From Paraburkholderia elongata (lineage in GTDB: Bacteria > Pseudomonadota > Gammaproteobacteria > Burkholderiales > Burkholderiaceae): a stretch of 64,000 bases of DNA. The notes beneath the pieces were generated by a model that worked only from the letters and a program-made list of their open reading frames with translations, was not told the origin of the DNA and did no database searches. The number at the start of each line of letters is the position of its first letter. Positions within the stretch are counted from its first letter, which is position 1. The position numbers and the translations under genes were made by a program. Positions 17,245 to 28,485 of this stretch are shown here, one piece after another. The DNA is taken from assembly GCF_013177735.1 (NCBI RefSeq), contig NZ_WOEZ01000036.1, forward strand, positions 62,001 through 126,000, read 5' to 3'.

Positions 17245-18771
17245 TTAGCCGAGATCGACCGGCACGAAGATCTGCGCGTTATCGCGCTGGATCAGCAACG
17301 CGATGCTGTTGCCGGCGCTTGCGATCATCTGCTTCAACTGATCGACGCTCGTGACCGGGCGGCCGTTGACTGCCAGGATCACGTCGCCCGGCTGGATGCC
17401 GGCGCTTTCAGCCGCGCCGCCCGATTGCTGCACCAGCAGACCGTGCGACACCGACGCGCCGCTCTTCTCTTCCGGCGTCAGCGGCCGCACCGCCACACCG
17501 AGACGGCCTTGCAACTGGGTCGGCTGGTCGGCCTTGTCCGAGGCCACCTTCGCATCCGACAACGAACCGATCGTCACCTTCAGATCCTTGGTGGCCTTGT
17601 CGCGCCACACCTGCACGGTGGCCGAGCTGCCCGGCGCCAGACCGGCGACCTGCGAGGGCAGATCCGACGAATCGCTGACCGGCTCGCCGTTCACCGACAG
17701 AATCACGTCGCCCGGCTGCAAACCGCCCTTGGCGGCCGGGCCGCCCGGATCGACCGAACTGACGAGCGCGCCTTGCGGCTTCTGCATGCCGAACGAATCG
17801 GCCAGCGTCTGGTTCATGCCCTGCACCGCGACGCCGAGACGTCCGCGGCTCACATGGCCGGTCTTGACGATGTCGTCCTTGACCTTGATCGCTTCGTTAA
17901 TCGGGATCGCGAACGAAAGGCCCTGGAAGCCGCCCGTCTGCGAATAGATCATCGAGTTGATGCCGATCACTTCGCCTTGCAGATTGAACAGCGGGCCGCC
18001 CGAGTTACCCGGGTTCACCGGCACGTCGGTCTGGATGAACGGCGTGTAGTTTTCGTTCGGCAGCGAGCGCGACTTCGCACTGATGATGCCCGAGGTCACC
18101 GTGTTGTCGAAACCGTAAGGCGAGCCGATCGCGACTACCCACTGGCCGACCTTGCTCTGACGCGGATCGCCGATCTTCACGGTCGGCAGACTGCTCGCGT
18201 CAATCTTCAGTACGGCGACGTCGGACTGCTTGTCGGCACCGACCACTTTCGCCCTGAATTCACGCTTGTCGGTAAGCTTCACGGTGACGACGTTCGCGCC
18301 GTCCACCACGTGGGCATTGGTCAGGATGTAGCCGTCGCTGCTGACGATGAATCCCGAGCCGAGGCTCGCGCTCGGCTGATCGGGCGCATCGCCGCCGTCG
18401 CCGCCTTGCATGCCCGGCATGCCGCCGAAGAAGTGCTTGTAGAACTGATAGAAGGGATCGCTCGGATCGATCGGCAACTGGTTGCCGCCGCTGGCGCCAT
18501 TACCGCCGCTACCACCGTTGCCGCGCAATGCCGTCTGCTTGACCACATGCTTCGCGCTGATGTTGACGACAGCCGGGCCGTAGGTTTCGACCAGACCGGA
18601 GAAATCGGGAATGCCGGTTTTCGCGGCGGCTTCAGCAGGCATCATCGCGGCCTGCGCCGGCGTGATTACCTGCGGCGCGGGCACGTCGCGATGCCCCGCC
18701 ACATAGCCGGCGGACAGCGCCACGGCGACAGCCACTGCAACAGCGCTGCGGGACAAGGTTTTCGCGTTCAT
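17245..18771 (-). CDS. degP: Periplasmic serine protease, Do family (DegP/MucD)
   Basis: A 508-residue HtrA-type protease and chaperone of the periplasm. The start MNAKTLSRSA gives a signal peptide. The trypsin-like domain carries His154 (ILTNAHVVDGA), Asp184 (QSDVAVLKID) and Ser257 (PGNSGGPLFN), and two PDZ domains follow. A Gly/Asn-rich segment around residues 84-98 sits near the start of the protease domain. It lies 167 bp downstream of a sensor kinase/response regulator pair on the same strand, an arrangement suggesting envelope-stress control. The exact Do-family name (DegP or MucD) is not decided by the sequence alone. Confidence 0.93.
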   Translation of the reverse strand: MNAKTLSRSAVAVAVAVALSAGYVAGHRDVPAPQVITPAQAAMMPAEAAAKTGIPDFSGLVETYGPAVVNISAKHVVKQTALRGNGGSGGNGASGGNQLPIDPSDPFYQFYKHFFGGMPGMQGGDGGDAPDQPSASLGSGFIVSSDGYILTNAHVVDGANVVTVKLTDKREFRAKVVGADKQSDVAVLKIDASSLPTVKIGDPRQSKVGQWVVAIGSPYGFDNTVTSGIISAKSRSLPNENYTPFIQTDVPVNPGNSGGPLFNLQGEVIGINSMIYSQTGGFQGLSFAIPINEAIKVKDDIVKTGHVSRGRLGVAVQGMNQTLADSFGMQKPQGALVSSVDPGGPAAKGGLQPGDVILSVNGEPVSDSSDLPSQVAGLAPGSSATVQVWRDKATKDLKVTIGSLSDAKVASDKADQPTQLQGRLGVAVRPLTPEEKSGASVSHGLLVQQSGGAAESAGIQPGDVILAVNGRPVTSVDQLKQMIASAGNSIALLIQRDNAQIFVPVDLG

Positions 18772-18938
18772 CGTGTACTCCTGACTGGGAGAAGAGGCTT
18801 TGGAATGAGATGAAGCGTACGTGGCATCGCTTAAAAGAGTCTTAAGCAGCGCCAGATCGCTGCAAGCCCGTTTTTGAGGCTTGTTTAAGGCTGGTTTAAG
18901 CCTCGTTCGAGCCACTTTACGAACAGAAAGCCTCACAT

Positions 18939-20240
18939 TCAGAAGCGCACTTCGACCTGCAAACCACCCGCCGGAGATTCGTCGAGCCGCACCGCCGCAT
19001 GGTGCTGCGTAGCGATGCGGCGCACGATCGCGAGGCCAAGACCGCTGCCCGCCACGTCGGTGCGCACGCGGTTCGCGCCGGCGCCGGCCCGGTAGAAGCG
19101 ATCGAACACGCGGTCGCGTTCGGCCGGCTCGATGCCCGGCCCGCTGTCGGCAATCCGCACCACCGGATGTCCTTCTTCGACATGCAAACTGACGTCGACG
19201 CGGCCGCCTCGCGGCGTGTATTTGGTTGCGTTATCAACGAGGTTGTTGAACATGACGCGCAGCGCGTCGGCGTCGCCGGTCACCGTAGCCGGTTCGCTCG
19301 CCTCGATACCGAGATCGACGCCGCGATTCAGCGCAAGCGGCGCGTACGCCACCACGCAGTCCTGCAGCAACGCGCGCAGATCGATCGCGTTGGTGGCGGA
19401 AAGACCGTCCGGTTCCGATCGTGCGAGCGCCAGTAATTGTTCGGCGAGACGTGTGGCGCGCGTGACGCCCGCCTGCAGATCGGTCAGCGCTTCGCTGCGC
19501 GTGGCGTCGTCTTTCGCGCGGGCCACCAGTTGCGTTTGGATCTGCACGGCGGCGAGCGGCGTGCGCAATTCGTGCGCGGCATCGGCAACGAATGCTTTTT
19601 GGATATCGAGCGCGGTGGCGAGCCGTTCGAGCAGGCCGTTCAACGCGCGCACAAGCGGCTGCACTTCGAGCGGCAGACGCTGATCGGGCAAAGGATCGAG
19701 CGCCTCGGGGTGACGCGCGTCGAGCGCGCTGGTCACGCGCCGCAACGGCCGCAGTCCGCGCCCGACGATCACCCATACCGCCAGCCCCAGAAACGGCAGC
19801 AGCACGATCAACGGCCACAGGGTTCGCAACGCGACATTCGCCGCGAGCCGGTTGCGCACCGAAACCGGCTGCGCCAGTTGCACGACGTTATCGCCAACGA
19901 TCGCGCCGTACACACGCCAGTCGCCGCGATCCGTATGCTCGGTCGAAAAGCCGATTTCGGCGCGCGGCGCGAGCGGCGCACGCGGTCGCGAGTAGTACAT
20001 CAGCACGCCGTTGCGATTCCAGATTTGCAGCACGATGCCTTCGTCGCCGGTGTCGCGCGAACCGAGCACCTGCGAGAACGGTTCCGACGGCAGCGCCGCG
20101 GCGATCTGCTCCAACTGGTAATCGAACAGTTCGTTGGCTTCGGCAAGCGCTTGCCGGTAGATCAGCCAACCCGCAATGCCGACGCCGAGCAACACCAGCG
20201 CCAGCAGCCAGACCAACAATTGACGGCGAATCGAACGCAT
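18939..20240 (-). CDS. Two-component sensor histidine kinase (QseC/TctE-like)
   Basis: The kinase (433 residues) has an N-terminal transmembrane helix, a periplasmic domain of about 110 residues, a second helix near residue 150 and a HAMP-like linker. His223 in ADAAHELRTPLA is the phosphorylation site. The ATPase has the N box LVDNATKYTPRGG and the G2 box GSGLGLAIVRRIA. It is encoded 4 bp after the response regulator and so is translated with it. The degP-type gene follows, so protein damage in the envelope is one possible input; the actual signal is unknown. Confidence 0.92.
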   Translation of the reverse strand: MRSIRRQLLVWLLALVLLGVGIAGWLIYRQALAEANELFDYQLEQIAAALPSEPFSQVLGSRDTGDEGIVLQIWNRNGVLMYYSRPRAPLAPRAEIGFSTEHTDRGDWRVYGAIVGDNVVQLAQPVSVRNRLAANVALRTLWPLIVLLPFLGLAVWVIVGRGLRPLRRVTSALDARHPEALDPLPDQRLPLEVQPLVRALNGLLERLATALDIQKAFVADAAHELRTPLAAVQIQTQLVARAKDDATRSEALTDLQAGVTRATRLAEQLLALARSEPDGLSATNAIDLRALLQDCVVAYAPLALNRGVDLGIEASEPATVTGDADALRVMFNNLVDNATKYTPRGGRVDVSLHVEEGHPVVRIADSGPGIEPAERDRVFDRFYRAGAGANRVRTDVAGSGLGLAIVRRIATQHHAAVRLDESPAGGLQVEVRF

Positions 20241-20244
20241 CGGC

Positions 20245-20907
20245 TCAGGCGTCCTTGGCGATCATGTAGCCGAGACCGCGCACGTTGCGGATCAGGTCCG
20301 CGCCGAGCTTCTTGCGCAGGGCGTGAATGTAGACCTCGACGGTGTTGCTGCCGATCTCCTCGCCCCAGCCGTACATTTTTTCTTCGAGCTGGCTCTTCGA
20401 GAGCACCGCGCCGGGCCGTGCGATCAACGCTTCGAGCAGCGCGAATTCACGCGCCGACAACGCGACCGGCGCGCCATCGAGCGTGACCTGATGCGAAGCG
20501 GGATCGAGTGTCAGGTTACCGTGGCGAATCGTCGAATCGCTGCGGCCCGATTGGCGGCGGATCAGCGCGCGCATGCGGGCGCCGAGTTCGTCGAGATCGA
20601 AAGGTTTGACGAGGTAATCGTCGGCGCCGGCGTCGAGGCCTTTGACGCGATCGGCGACCGCGTCGCGCGCGGTGACGATCAGCACCGGCGTGGCGTGGCC
20701 TTTGGCGCGCAACGTGCGCAGCACGTCGAGCCCATCGCGTTTAGGCAGGCCGAGATCGAGCAGCACCAGATCGTAAGGTTGGCCAGTCGCCGCGCTGAGC
20801 GCCGCGTCGCCATCTTCCACCCAGTCGACCGCGAAGCCTTCACCGCGTAGCGCCTTGCGCACGCCTTCGGCGATCATCCGGTCGTCTTCGACTAGCAATA
20901 TGCGCAT
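20245..20907 (-). CDS. OmpR-family response regulator
   Basis: A two-domain regulator of 220 residues. The receiver holds the acidic pair in LLVEDDR and the phospho-acceptor Asp51 in LVLLDLGLPKRDGL. The C-terminal winged helix has the family stretches LSAREFALLEALI and NTVEVYIHALRKKLG. It is the first gene of a kinase pair and matches the QseB/PmrA-like group. Downstream genes, in order, are the sensor kinase and a periplasmic protease, which it may regulate. Confidence 0.93.
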   Translation of the reverse strand: MRILLVEDDRMIAEGVRKALRGEGFAVDWVEDGDAALSAATGQPYDLVLLDLGLPKRDGLDVLRTLRAKGHATPVLIVTARDAVADRVKGLDAGADDYLVKPFDLDELGARMRALIRRQSGRSDSTIRHGNLTLDPASHQVTLDGAPVALSAREFALLEALIARPGAVLSKSQLEEKMYGWGEEIGSNTVEVYIHALRKKLGADLIRNVRGLGYMIAKDA

Positions 20908-21123
20908 GGTTGGTACGGTCCCGAAACATTTGATGATGCCGCATTCTAGCGCCCGGCCCCGACGTGCGCGCCGCGCGACGCTTTTTCACCGCAGCCTCAC
21001 GGCATGTCTCTACAATGAGCGCTTTGCGTCGCGCCGCGGTTTTCCGCGCGTCACGCGATGCTTCGACCCACTCTGGATTGCCGCGCGCCACCGCGCCCCG
21101 AAATCTTGCTTCTTCGCCTGTCC

Positions 21124-22785
21124 ATGACGCACGCTTTTTTCCCTGCTTTTTTGTCTTCTCTCGCACGCCGTGTGGTGCTGCGTCCGCTCTCATCTGCTTC
21201 CGTCGACTCTCTACCTCGCCGGTTTGCGCCGCGCACGGCGGCGTTGCTGCTCGCCTGCGCTGCGCTCGGCTGCGGCGCAGCGCTGCCGCTCGCCGCGCAG
21301 GCACGCGTCAAGGCCGCGCATCCGAGCGTCAACGTCACCACGGTGTTGCCGCAACCGGTGATGATCGGCCTGCAGCGCGCGCACGTGCCCTTGTCGTCGA
21401 TCAGCGTGGTGGTCGAAAAGGTCGGTGACCGCACGCCGATCGTCGCACTGAACGCCGGCAAGCCGATGATGCCCGCCTCGACGATGAAGCTCGTCACTAC
21501 CTACTCCGGCCTGTCGATCCTCGGTCCGGACTATCGCTGGCGCACGAGCGCCTACACGGACGGCACGCTCGACGCCAACGGCGTACTGCACGGCAATCTG
21601 TACATTCAGGGCACAGGCGACCCGAAGCTCGTTCCCGAAGAGCTGATCGACCTCGTGCAGAAGATCCACACGGCGGGGATCAACGGCGTCGACGGCGCGC
21701 TGGTGCTCGACAAGCGCTACTTCGACGCCTCCACGCGCGATCTGCCGCCGTTCGACGACGACGCCACCGCGCCGTACAACGTCGGCCCCGATCCGCTGCT
21801 GTACGCCTTCAAGTCGCTGTCGTTCACGCTGACGCCTTCCCCGGATGGCAGCGTCGCAATCGACGTGCTGCCCGCGCTCTCGCAGTTGCAGATCGACAAT
21901 CAGATGCACGCCGTCCATGGCCCGTGCCGCGGCGACGCCGCCTCCGTCTCGCCCACCGTCACGCCCCAGCCCAATGGCACCGTGGTGGCGTCGTTCGACG
22001 GCGACTACTCGGTGCGCTGCGGCCCGCGCACGATCAACGTCGCGGTGCTCGATCACTCCGCGTTCTTCGGGGGCGGCTTCCTCGCGCTGTGGCAGCAAAC
22101 CGGCGGCACCTTCAGCGGCGCAACCCGCGAAGGCCCGGTGCCGGTCGGCGCGCGCCTCGTCGCCACGCACCAAGGGCCGGTGCTGTCCGACATCGTTCGC
22201 GACATCAACAAGTTCAGCAACAACACGATGGCGCGCAACCTGTTCCTGACGATCGGCGCGACGGAAGAAAAGCCGCCCGCCACGCCCGCGAAATCGGCGC
22301 GCGCGATCGAGGCGTTTCTGCGCCGCGACAGTGTCGACATGCAATACCTGACGCTCGACAACGGCTCGGGTCTGTCGCGCGACGAGCACATTACCGCGCT
22401 CTCACTCGCCGATCTGCTGCAGCGGGCCAATGCGAGTCCGGTCGCGCAGGTGTTCGTGGAATCGCTGCCGATTGCGGGCGTCGACGGTACGATGCGCAAC
22501 CGCTTGACCAACCAGGGCGCGGGCGGCAACGCGCACATCAAGACCGGCACCCTGCGCGATGTGCGTGCGATCGCCGGCTATGTGGCCTCGGCGGATGGCA
22601 ACAGCTACGTGGTGGTGAGCCTGATCAACGACCCGCATTCGGAGGCCGCGCGCGCTGCGCACGACGCCTTGCTCGAATGGGTCTATCAGGGACCGTCCCA
22701 GGGATTCACGAAGGTCTCCGACCGCGTCGCCGAACCGCGCAGCAGCAAGCCCAGGAAAAACCCGCACAAGCGCGGCGCCCATTGA
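21124..22785 (+). CDS. dacB: D-alanyl-D-alanine carboxypeptidase/endopeptidase (PBP4)
   Basis: This serine peptidase of the PBP4 class trims or cleaves peptidoglycan cross-links in the periplasm. The active-site triads are visible: SxxK in PASTMKLVTTYS, SxN in FSNNTMARN and KTG in HIKTGTLRDV. Between the first two is the large domain insertion typical of PBP4. The signal peptide hydrophobic core is LLLACAALGCGAALPLAAQA. The chosen ATG gives a long charged n-region; an in-frame ATG at 21058 or a later start is possible, and no clear ribosome binding site decides it. The C-terminal tail is basic. Confidence 0.9.
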   Translation: MTHAFFPAFLSSLARRVVLRPLSSASVDSLPRRFAPRTAALLLACAALGCGAALPLAAQARVKAAHPSVNVTTVLPQPVMIGLQRAHVPLSSISVVVEKVGDRTPIVALNAGKPMMPASTMKLVTTYSGLSILGPDYRWRTSAYTDGTLDANGVLHGNLYIQGTGDPKLVPEELIDLVQKIHTAGINGVDGALVLDKRYFDASTRDLPPFDDDATAPYNVGPDPLLYAFKSLSFTLTPSPDGSVAIDVLPALSQLQIDNQMHAVHGPCRGDAASVSPTVTPQPNGTVVASFDGDYSVRCGPRTINVAVLDHSAFFGGGFLALWQQTGGTFSGATREGPVPVGARLVATHQGPVLSDIVRDINKFSNNTMARNLFLTIGATEEKPPATPAKSARAIEAFLRRDSVDMQYLTLDNGSGLSRDEHITALSLADLLQRANASPVAQVFVESLPIAGVDGTMRNRLTNQGAGGNAHIKTGTLRDVRAIAGYVASADGNSYVVVSLINDPHSEAARAAHDALLEWVYQGPSQGFTKVSDRVAEPRSSKPRKNPHKRGAH

Positions 22786-22980
22786 GGATTCCTTCTATAG
22801 AACCCGCGCGCCGCAACGCGCCCAAGCGTGTACGCTGTCGGGCAGTGTTTGAGGCGCGCGTAAAACGTACCGCGTAGCGCACGAGCCGCGCAGCCGTTAC
22901 GGTCACGTGGCCCGATCAAACGAAAACGAAAACGTCCGCTGCGGCAAGCGCAGCGGCCAGGGACCACGGAGGAAGACACA

Positions 22981-23943
22981 ATGCAATTCGATGCCGAATT
23001 GCTGCTGCTCGCCATGGCGCCAGTCTTTCTCGCATGCATTGGCTGGGAGGCGTGGCACCTGCGGCGCACGCGCCCCGGCGCGCAGCTCTATAGCTGGCGC
23101 GACACGTTCTGCAACGCCGCGCTCGCGCTGATGCAGCAAGCTGCCGACAAGCTCGCGTGGCTAGCGATCATCCCCGTCTATGCGTTCTTCTATGAACACT
23201 ATCGCGTCGCCACGTGGCAGGCGAACTGGGTGTCGTTCGTCGTACTGTTCGTCGCACAAGATCTGCTCTATTACTGGTTTCACCGCTGCAGCCATCGCGT
23301 GCGCTGGCTGTGGGCCGCGCATGTCGTGCATCACTCGTCGGAGCGGATGAATTTTTCGACCGCATTCCGCCAGAGCCTGATGTATCCGATTGCCGGCATG
23401 TGGCTGTTCTGGATTCCGCTCGCCGTGCTCGGCTTTCCGCCGAAGCAGATCGTCGCCATCGTGTTGATCAACCTCGGCTTTCAGTTCTTCGTGCACACCC
23501 AGGCGATCGGCAAGCTCGGCTGGTTCGAATATGTGTTCAACACGCCGTCGATCCATCGCGTGCATCACGCGCGCAACGACCGCTATATCGACCGCAACTA
23601 TGCCGGCGTGCTCGTAATCTGGGATCGCCTGTTCGGCAGCTATGTCGAGGAAGATGCGCACGATGCGCCGATGTACGGCATCGTCGAGCCGCTCCACACG
23701 TATAACCCGCTGAAGGCTACGTTTCATGAATGGGCGTCGATGGCCGCCGATTTCGTGAGCGTGCGAGGCTGGCGCAACAAGTGGCGCGCGCTGTTCGCAC
23801 CGCCCGCATGGGCCGCGGATTATCATGCGCGCCGCGCCGCCGGTGCGAGCGCCAGTGTCGCGGCATCCGGCGGCAAATCCGGCGGCAATACGAGCATTGA
23901 AGACAACCATACGGCCGCGTTTCAAACACCGCGCAGGCCGTAG
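22981..23943 (+). CDS. Sterol desaturase / fatty acid hydroxylase superfamily membrane protein
   Basis: A membrane di-iron enzyme candidate of 320 residues with about four hydrophobic helices. The histidine clusters expected to bind two irons are present: HRCSH, HVVHHSS and HRVHHARN. The superfamily introduces double bonds or hydroxyl groups into lipids; the substrate here is unknown and is more likely a fatty acid or hopanoid than a sterol. The ribosome binding site GGAGGAAG lies a few bases before the ATG. The C-terminal 40 residues are Ala/Gly/Ser-rich and probably disordered. It stands alone between dacB and a GDSL lipoprotein gene. Confidence 0.87.
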   Translation: MQFDAELLLLAMAPVFLACIGWEAWHLRRTRPGAQLYSWRDTFCNAALALMQQAADKLAWLAIIPVYAFFYEHYRVATWQANWVSFVVLFVAQDLLYYWFHRCSHRVRWLWAAHVVHHSSERMNFSTAFRQSLMYPIAGMWLFWIPLAVLGFPPKQIVAIVLINLGFQFFVHTQAIGKLGWFEYVFNTPSIHRVHHARNDRYIDRNYAGVLVIWDRLFGSYVEEDAHDAPMYGIVEPLHTYNPLKATFHEWASMAADFVSVRGWRNKWRALFAPPAWAADYHARRAAGASASVAASGGKSGGNTSIEDNHTAAFQTPRRP

Positions 23944-24037
23944 ATGATTCTGTAAGCTGTCGTCACGCCGCCGACGCGGTGGGCGCCGCCTGCAATACAT
24001 GGCACCAGGGCCACCCATACGAGGAGATGTAGTCAAC

Positions 24038-25285
24038 ATGAATCAAACAGCATCGAAGAAACGCAATTTCGTCCGCGTCACGCAGATCGCCATCGCCAGT
24101 GCTGCGTTTGCGCTACTCGCGGCTTGCGGCGGCGGCAGCGATAACAACAACAGCTCAAGCAGCACGCCGGCGGGCGGCGTGAAATTGCAGGTTGTGTCGT
24201 TCGGCGACAGCTTGTCGGATGTGGGCACGTACGCGCCGGTGATTCAGGCGAGCTTCGGCGGTGGCCGCTTCACGACCAACCCGGGCGAAGTGTGGACCCA
24301 GAAGGTCGCGGAGTACTACGGCGGCACGTTGACCGCCGCGTATCTGGGCGGCTTCGGTCAACCGCTGGTTGCGGCGGGCGGGTATGGCTACGCGCAAGGC
24401 GGCTCGGACGTCGTCAACGCCCAGGGCATAGGTTGGGCACCGAACAGCATGGGGGCGACGACGGTGCCGGTGGTGACCCAGGTGGCAAACTACCTGGGCG
24501 CGCATACGAGCTTCAACTCGAACCAGCTCGTGCTGGTGAACGGCGGCGCGGACGACATCCTCCAGTTCTCGACCACCGCCAATCTGACGGCGCTCGGTAC
24601 CGCGCTGCAGACGCAATACCCGCAGCTCGTGCAGGCCGGCAAACTGCCGAACTCGCAGGCAGGCCAGGTAGCGTTCATCGTCGGCTACCTGCAGCAGCTG
24701 GCCAACCCCCAGGTCGCGCAGGCCGCCACCCAGCTCGCCGCGCAAGTCCAGACCATCGTCAACTCGGGTGCGACCCACGTGGTGGTGGCGACGGTGCCGG
24801 ACATCGGCAATGCGCCGCTCGGCGTCGCAGCCAACGCGCAGACGCCTGGCACGGCTGCACTGCTATCGGGGATTACCGCGGCGTATAACTACCTCCTGGT
24901 CCAGAACCTGACGGGCCTCGGCCTGCTGGGTACGGGCAAGGTCATCGTGGCTGATGCGTTCACGTGGCTGGATCAGCAGTTGCCGAACTACCAGGCGCTG
25001 GGCTTCACGGTGTCCAACACGGGCACGGCGTGTAACGTGAAAGCGATGGAGACCAACGCAACCGCGTACGCCACCGCCAATCCGAGCGCAACGAACGGGC
25101 TGACCCCGGCCCAGTACGGCTCCCTGTTCGGCTCGTCGCTGTTCTGCTCACCGCAGACCTACACGGTGGCTGGCGCTGACCAGACTTACATGTTCGCGGA
25201 CATGCTCCACGCGAGCACGCACTTGAACGCCTTGTTCGCGCAGTTCGTCCAGCAGCAGATCGCGGCGACGGGTTTGGGGAAATAA
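24038..25285 (+). CDS. GDSL/SGNH-family esterase lipoprotein
   Basis: The protein (415 residues) starts after a GAGGAG site 11 nt upstream. The signal peptide ends in a lipobox with Cys30 (LLAAC), followed by a Gly/Asn/Ser linker. The SGNH blocks are visible: block I VVSFGDSLSD with Ser58, the oxyanion region VNGGADDIL, and the C-terminal DxxH in ADMLHASTH. It is probably a surface or periplasmic lipid esterase, comparable to other Burkholderia GDSL lipases; whether it is exposed like an autotransporter is not indicated, since no beta-barrel domain follows. A strong terminator lies downstream. Confidence 0.88.
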   Translation: MNQTASKKRNFVRVTQIAIASAAFALLAACGGGSDNNNSSSSTPAGGVKLQVVSFGDSLSDVGTYAPVIQASFGGGRFTTNPGEVWTQKVAEYYGGTLTAAYLGGFGQPLVAAGGYGYAQGGSDVVNAQGIGWAPNSMGATTVPVVTQVANYLGAHTSFNSNQLVLVNGGADDILQFSTTANLTALGTALQTQYPQLVQAGKLPNSQAGQVAFIVGYLQQLANPQVAQAATQLAAQVQTIVNSGATHVVVATVPDIGNAPLGVAANAQTPGTAALLSGITAAYNYLLVQNLTGLGLLGTGKVIVADAFTWLDQQLPNYQALGFTVSNTGTACNVKAMETNATAYATANPSATNGLTPAQYGSLFGSSLFCSPQTYTVAGADQTYMFADMLHASTHLNALFAQFVQQQIAATGLGK

Positions 25286-25329
25286 GTTGAGGGTTGCCGC
25301 GTAGCGGCAGCAGGATGCGAGTTCTGCGA

Positions 25330-25364
25330 ACGCCTGGCTTGCTGGTCAAGCCGGGCGTTTTTTT
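25330..25364 (+). terminator. Intrinsic terminator of the GDSL lipoprotein gene
   Basis: CGCCTGGCTTG (25331-25341) pairs with CAAGCCGGGCG (25347-25357), with one G-T pair, and a run of T residues follows at 25358-25364. It is 45 bp after the stop codon. Confidence 0.9.
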
Positions 25365-25472
25365 ATCTTTGTTGCGCGCGGCACGCTGGTTGGGACGACG
25401 GGTCGAAAAGACAAGTTGAAACGACGGGTTGCGGCGGCGCCAGTGGGCAGGCCGCACAAACCAAGTCGCCCC

Positions 25473-26525
25473 TTACCCTTGCGCTTCGAATGCGGCAGCC
25501 GCCCGGCCGAGCCGGTCGTTGACCGCGATCCATTCGATCGTATCAGGCAGCTTCTCGATCAGAATCCGCGACACGTTCGCGCGATCCAGCGCCCTGAGCA
25601 AGCCATACAACTCACGCGCATAAACGTGCGGATCTTCAGGCGCGGCAATGAAATGCACGCCCTCGGCATAAGCCCACTCCCCTGCGCGGGAAGCGCGCGC
25701 TACCAAGGCAACGCGCTCATCGCTCTGGCGCGTCGCGAGCAAGGTCTGCAATGCATCAAAAGGCAGCAAAGCTAACGGCGTACGCGGCGCATAGTGCGCC
25801 TTCAACGTACCCGAAGCCCGCGGAGCCGTCGCATCCGATCCATCTGGCAAGCGTGGCGCTTCGCCGAGCACGTCGGCGATATCCTGCGGCGTCACCCGCC
25901 CCGGCCTCAACAACGCCGGAAACCCGCGCGACAAATCCAGAATCGTCGATTCGATCCCGACGTCCGACGCGCCCCCGTCGAGCACATGAATCGCGCTGCC
26001 GAACTCGTCGCGCACATGCTGCGCCGTCGTCGGGCTCACGTGACCAAAACGATTCGCCGACGGCGCAGCAACACCACCATGCCCGTTGCGTAACGCGCTG
26101 AATGCCTCCAGCAACGCCTGAGCAACCGGATGCGACGGACAGCGCAAACCCACCGAATCCTGCCCACCGCTCACCGCCGCGTTAATTCGCGCCGCGCGCT
26201 TCAGGATCAACGTGAGCGGCCCCGGCCAGAACGCATCGATCAAGCGCTGCGCCTCCGCGGGCAAATGCTCGACCCAGTAGTTCGGATCGCCCTGCGGCGC
26301 CAGATGCACGATCACCGGATGATTTGCCGGCCTGCCTTTCGCCGCGTAGATACGCGCGACCGCGTCCGGACTTTCGGCGTCGCCGCCGAGTCCGTAGACA
26401 GTCTCTGTCGGGAACGCGACGAGGCCGCCCGCGTCGAGCAGCTCGGCGGCGTACTCGATCTGTTCGGCGCTCACAGGCAAGGCGCTCGCGGCGCCCCCTT
26501 CGGCAGGTTTGCTTTGGTCCGGCAT
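25473..26525 (-). CDS. tsaC: L-threonylcarbamoyladenylate synthase, Sua5 type
   Basis: At 350 residues this is the long Sua5 form, with an N-terminal YrdC/TsaC domain and a C-terminal Sua5 domain. It makes threonylcarbamoyl-AMP from threonine, bicarbonate and ATP, the precursor for the t6A modification of ANN-decoding tRNAs. The N-terminal domain shows GGLVAFPTETVYGLGGDA, SVGLRCPSHP and APSANRFGHVSPT. The C-terminal region holds SGTLKAHYAPRTPL. It is the last gene of the purine-related minus-strand run, 10 bp after purK. Confidence 0.93.
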   Translation of the reverse strand: MPDQSKPAEGGAASALPVSAEQIEYAAELLDAGGLVAFPTETVYGLGGDAESPDAVARIYAAKGRPANHPVIVHLAPQGDPNYWVEHLPAEAQRLIDAFWPGPLTLILKRAARINAAVSGGQDSVGLRCPSHPVAQALLEAFSALRNGHGGVAAPSANRFGHVSPTTAQHVRDEFGSAIHVLDGGASDVGIESTILDLSRGFPALLRPGRVTPQDIADVLGEAPRLPDGSDATAPRASGTLKAHYAPRTPLALLPFDALQTLLATRQSDERVALVARASRAGEWAYAEGVHFIAAPEDPHVYARELYGLLRALDRANVSRILIEKLPDTIEWIAVNDRLGRAAAAFEAQG

Positions 26526-26535
26526 GGCGTTCGCG

Positions 26536-27744
<1,209 letters not shown>

Positions 27745-27835
27745 TCACGGCCGGATGCGCATGCAAAACGTGCAATAGCAGCACCCGGCCGGGGGTCAGA
27801 CAGGGGGGACGTCTAAAAGCAATCAGCCTTGGCGC

Positions 27836-28354
27836 TTACAGCGCCGGCAGCACCATTGCGTGGGCCGCTTCGTTCTGGCGCATGCGGAACGCAGCCAGTT
27901 TCTCCGCATACTCGGCACTCGTGCCGCTCAGCATCGACACCGCGAACAGCGCCGCATTCGCTGCGCCCGCTTCGCCGATTGCAAACGTGGCGACCGGCAC
28001 GCCCTTGGGCATCTGCACGATAGAGTGCAACGAATCGACGCCCTTCAGATACTTGCTCGCCACCGGCACGCCGAGCACCGGCACCGTGGTCTTGGCGGCC
28101 AACATACCGGGCAGATGCGCGGCGCCTCCCGCACCCGCGATGATCGCGCGAATGCCGCGCTCGCGCGCGCTTTCGGCATACGCAAACATCTCGTCGGGCA
28201 TCCGGTGCGCGGACACGACCTTGGCTTCATACGGCACGCCGAATTCTTGCAGAATCGCGACGGCGTTCTTCATCACTTCCCAGTCGGAACTGGAACCCAT
28301 CAGCACGCCGACAACGGGCGCGCCATGCGTATGGGCAGTCTGGACTTCACTCAT
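27836..28354 (-). CDS. purE: N5-carboxyaminoimidazole ribonucleotide mutase
   Basis: A class I PurE of 172 residues that moves the carboxyl group of N5-CAIR to give CAIR. Seen motifs are [27 protein letters not shown] with the catalytic His, and [16 protein letters not shown]. It sits between purC and purK on the minus strand, the usual partner layout in Burkholderiales. The N-terminal dozen residues ([11 protein letters not shown]) extend slightly beyond the E. coli form. Confidence 0.96.
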   Translation of the reverse strand: MSEVQTAHTHGAPVVGVLMGSSSDWEVMKNAVAILQEFGVPYEAKVVSAHRMPDEMFAYAESARERGIRAIIAGAGGAAHLPGMLAAKTTVPVLGVPVASKYLKGVDSLHSIVQMPKGVPVATFAIGEAGAANAALFAVSMLSGTSAEYAEKLAAFRMRQNEAAHAMVLPAL

Positions 28355-28485
28355 CTTACGGCTTCCTTGTTTCTTGAGAGCGCCCCCAAACCTGTCGCTT
28401 CGCGCCAGGCCCCCCGAGGGGGGTGATAAAACTTGGGGCGGCCCGGCGTTTTCTCACGCGATGCGGACTAACCAGGTGCGCGTAA

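Noticed and set aside
22801..22980. A possible gene in the gap between dacB and the desaturase gene
   Set aside because: Under 200 bp, with no start linked to a ribosome binding site; the minus ORFs here are Arg/Cys-rich shadows.
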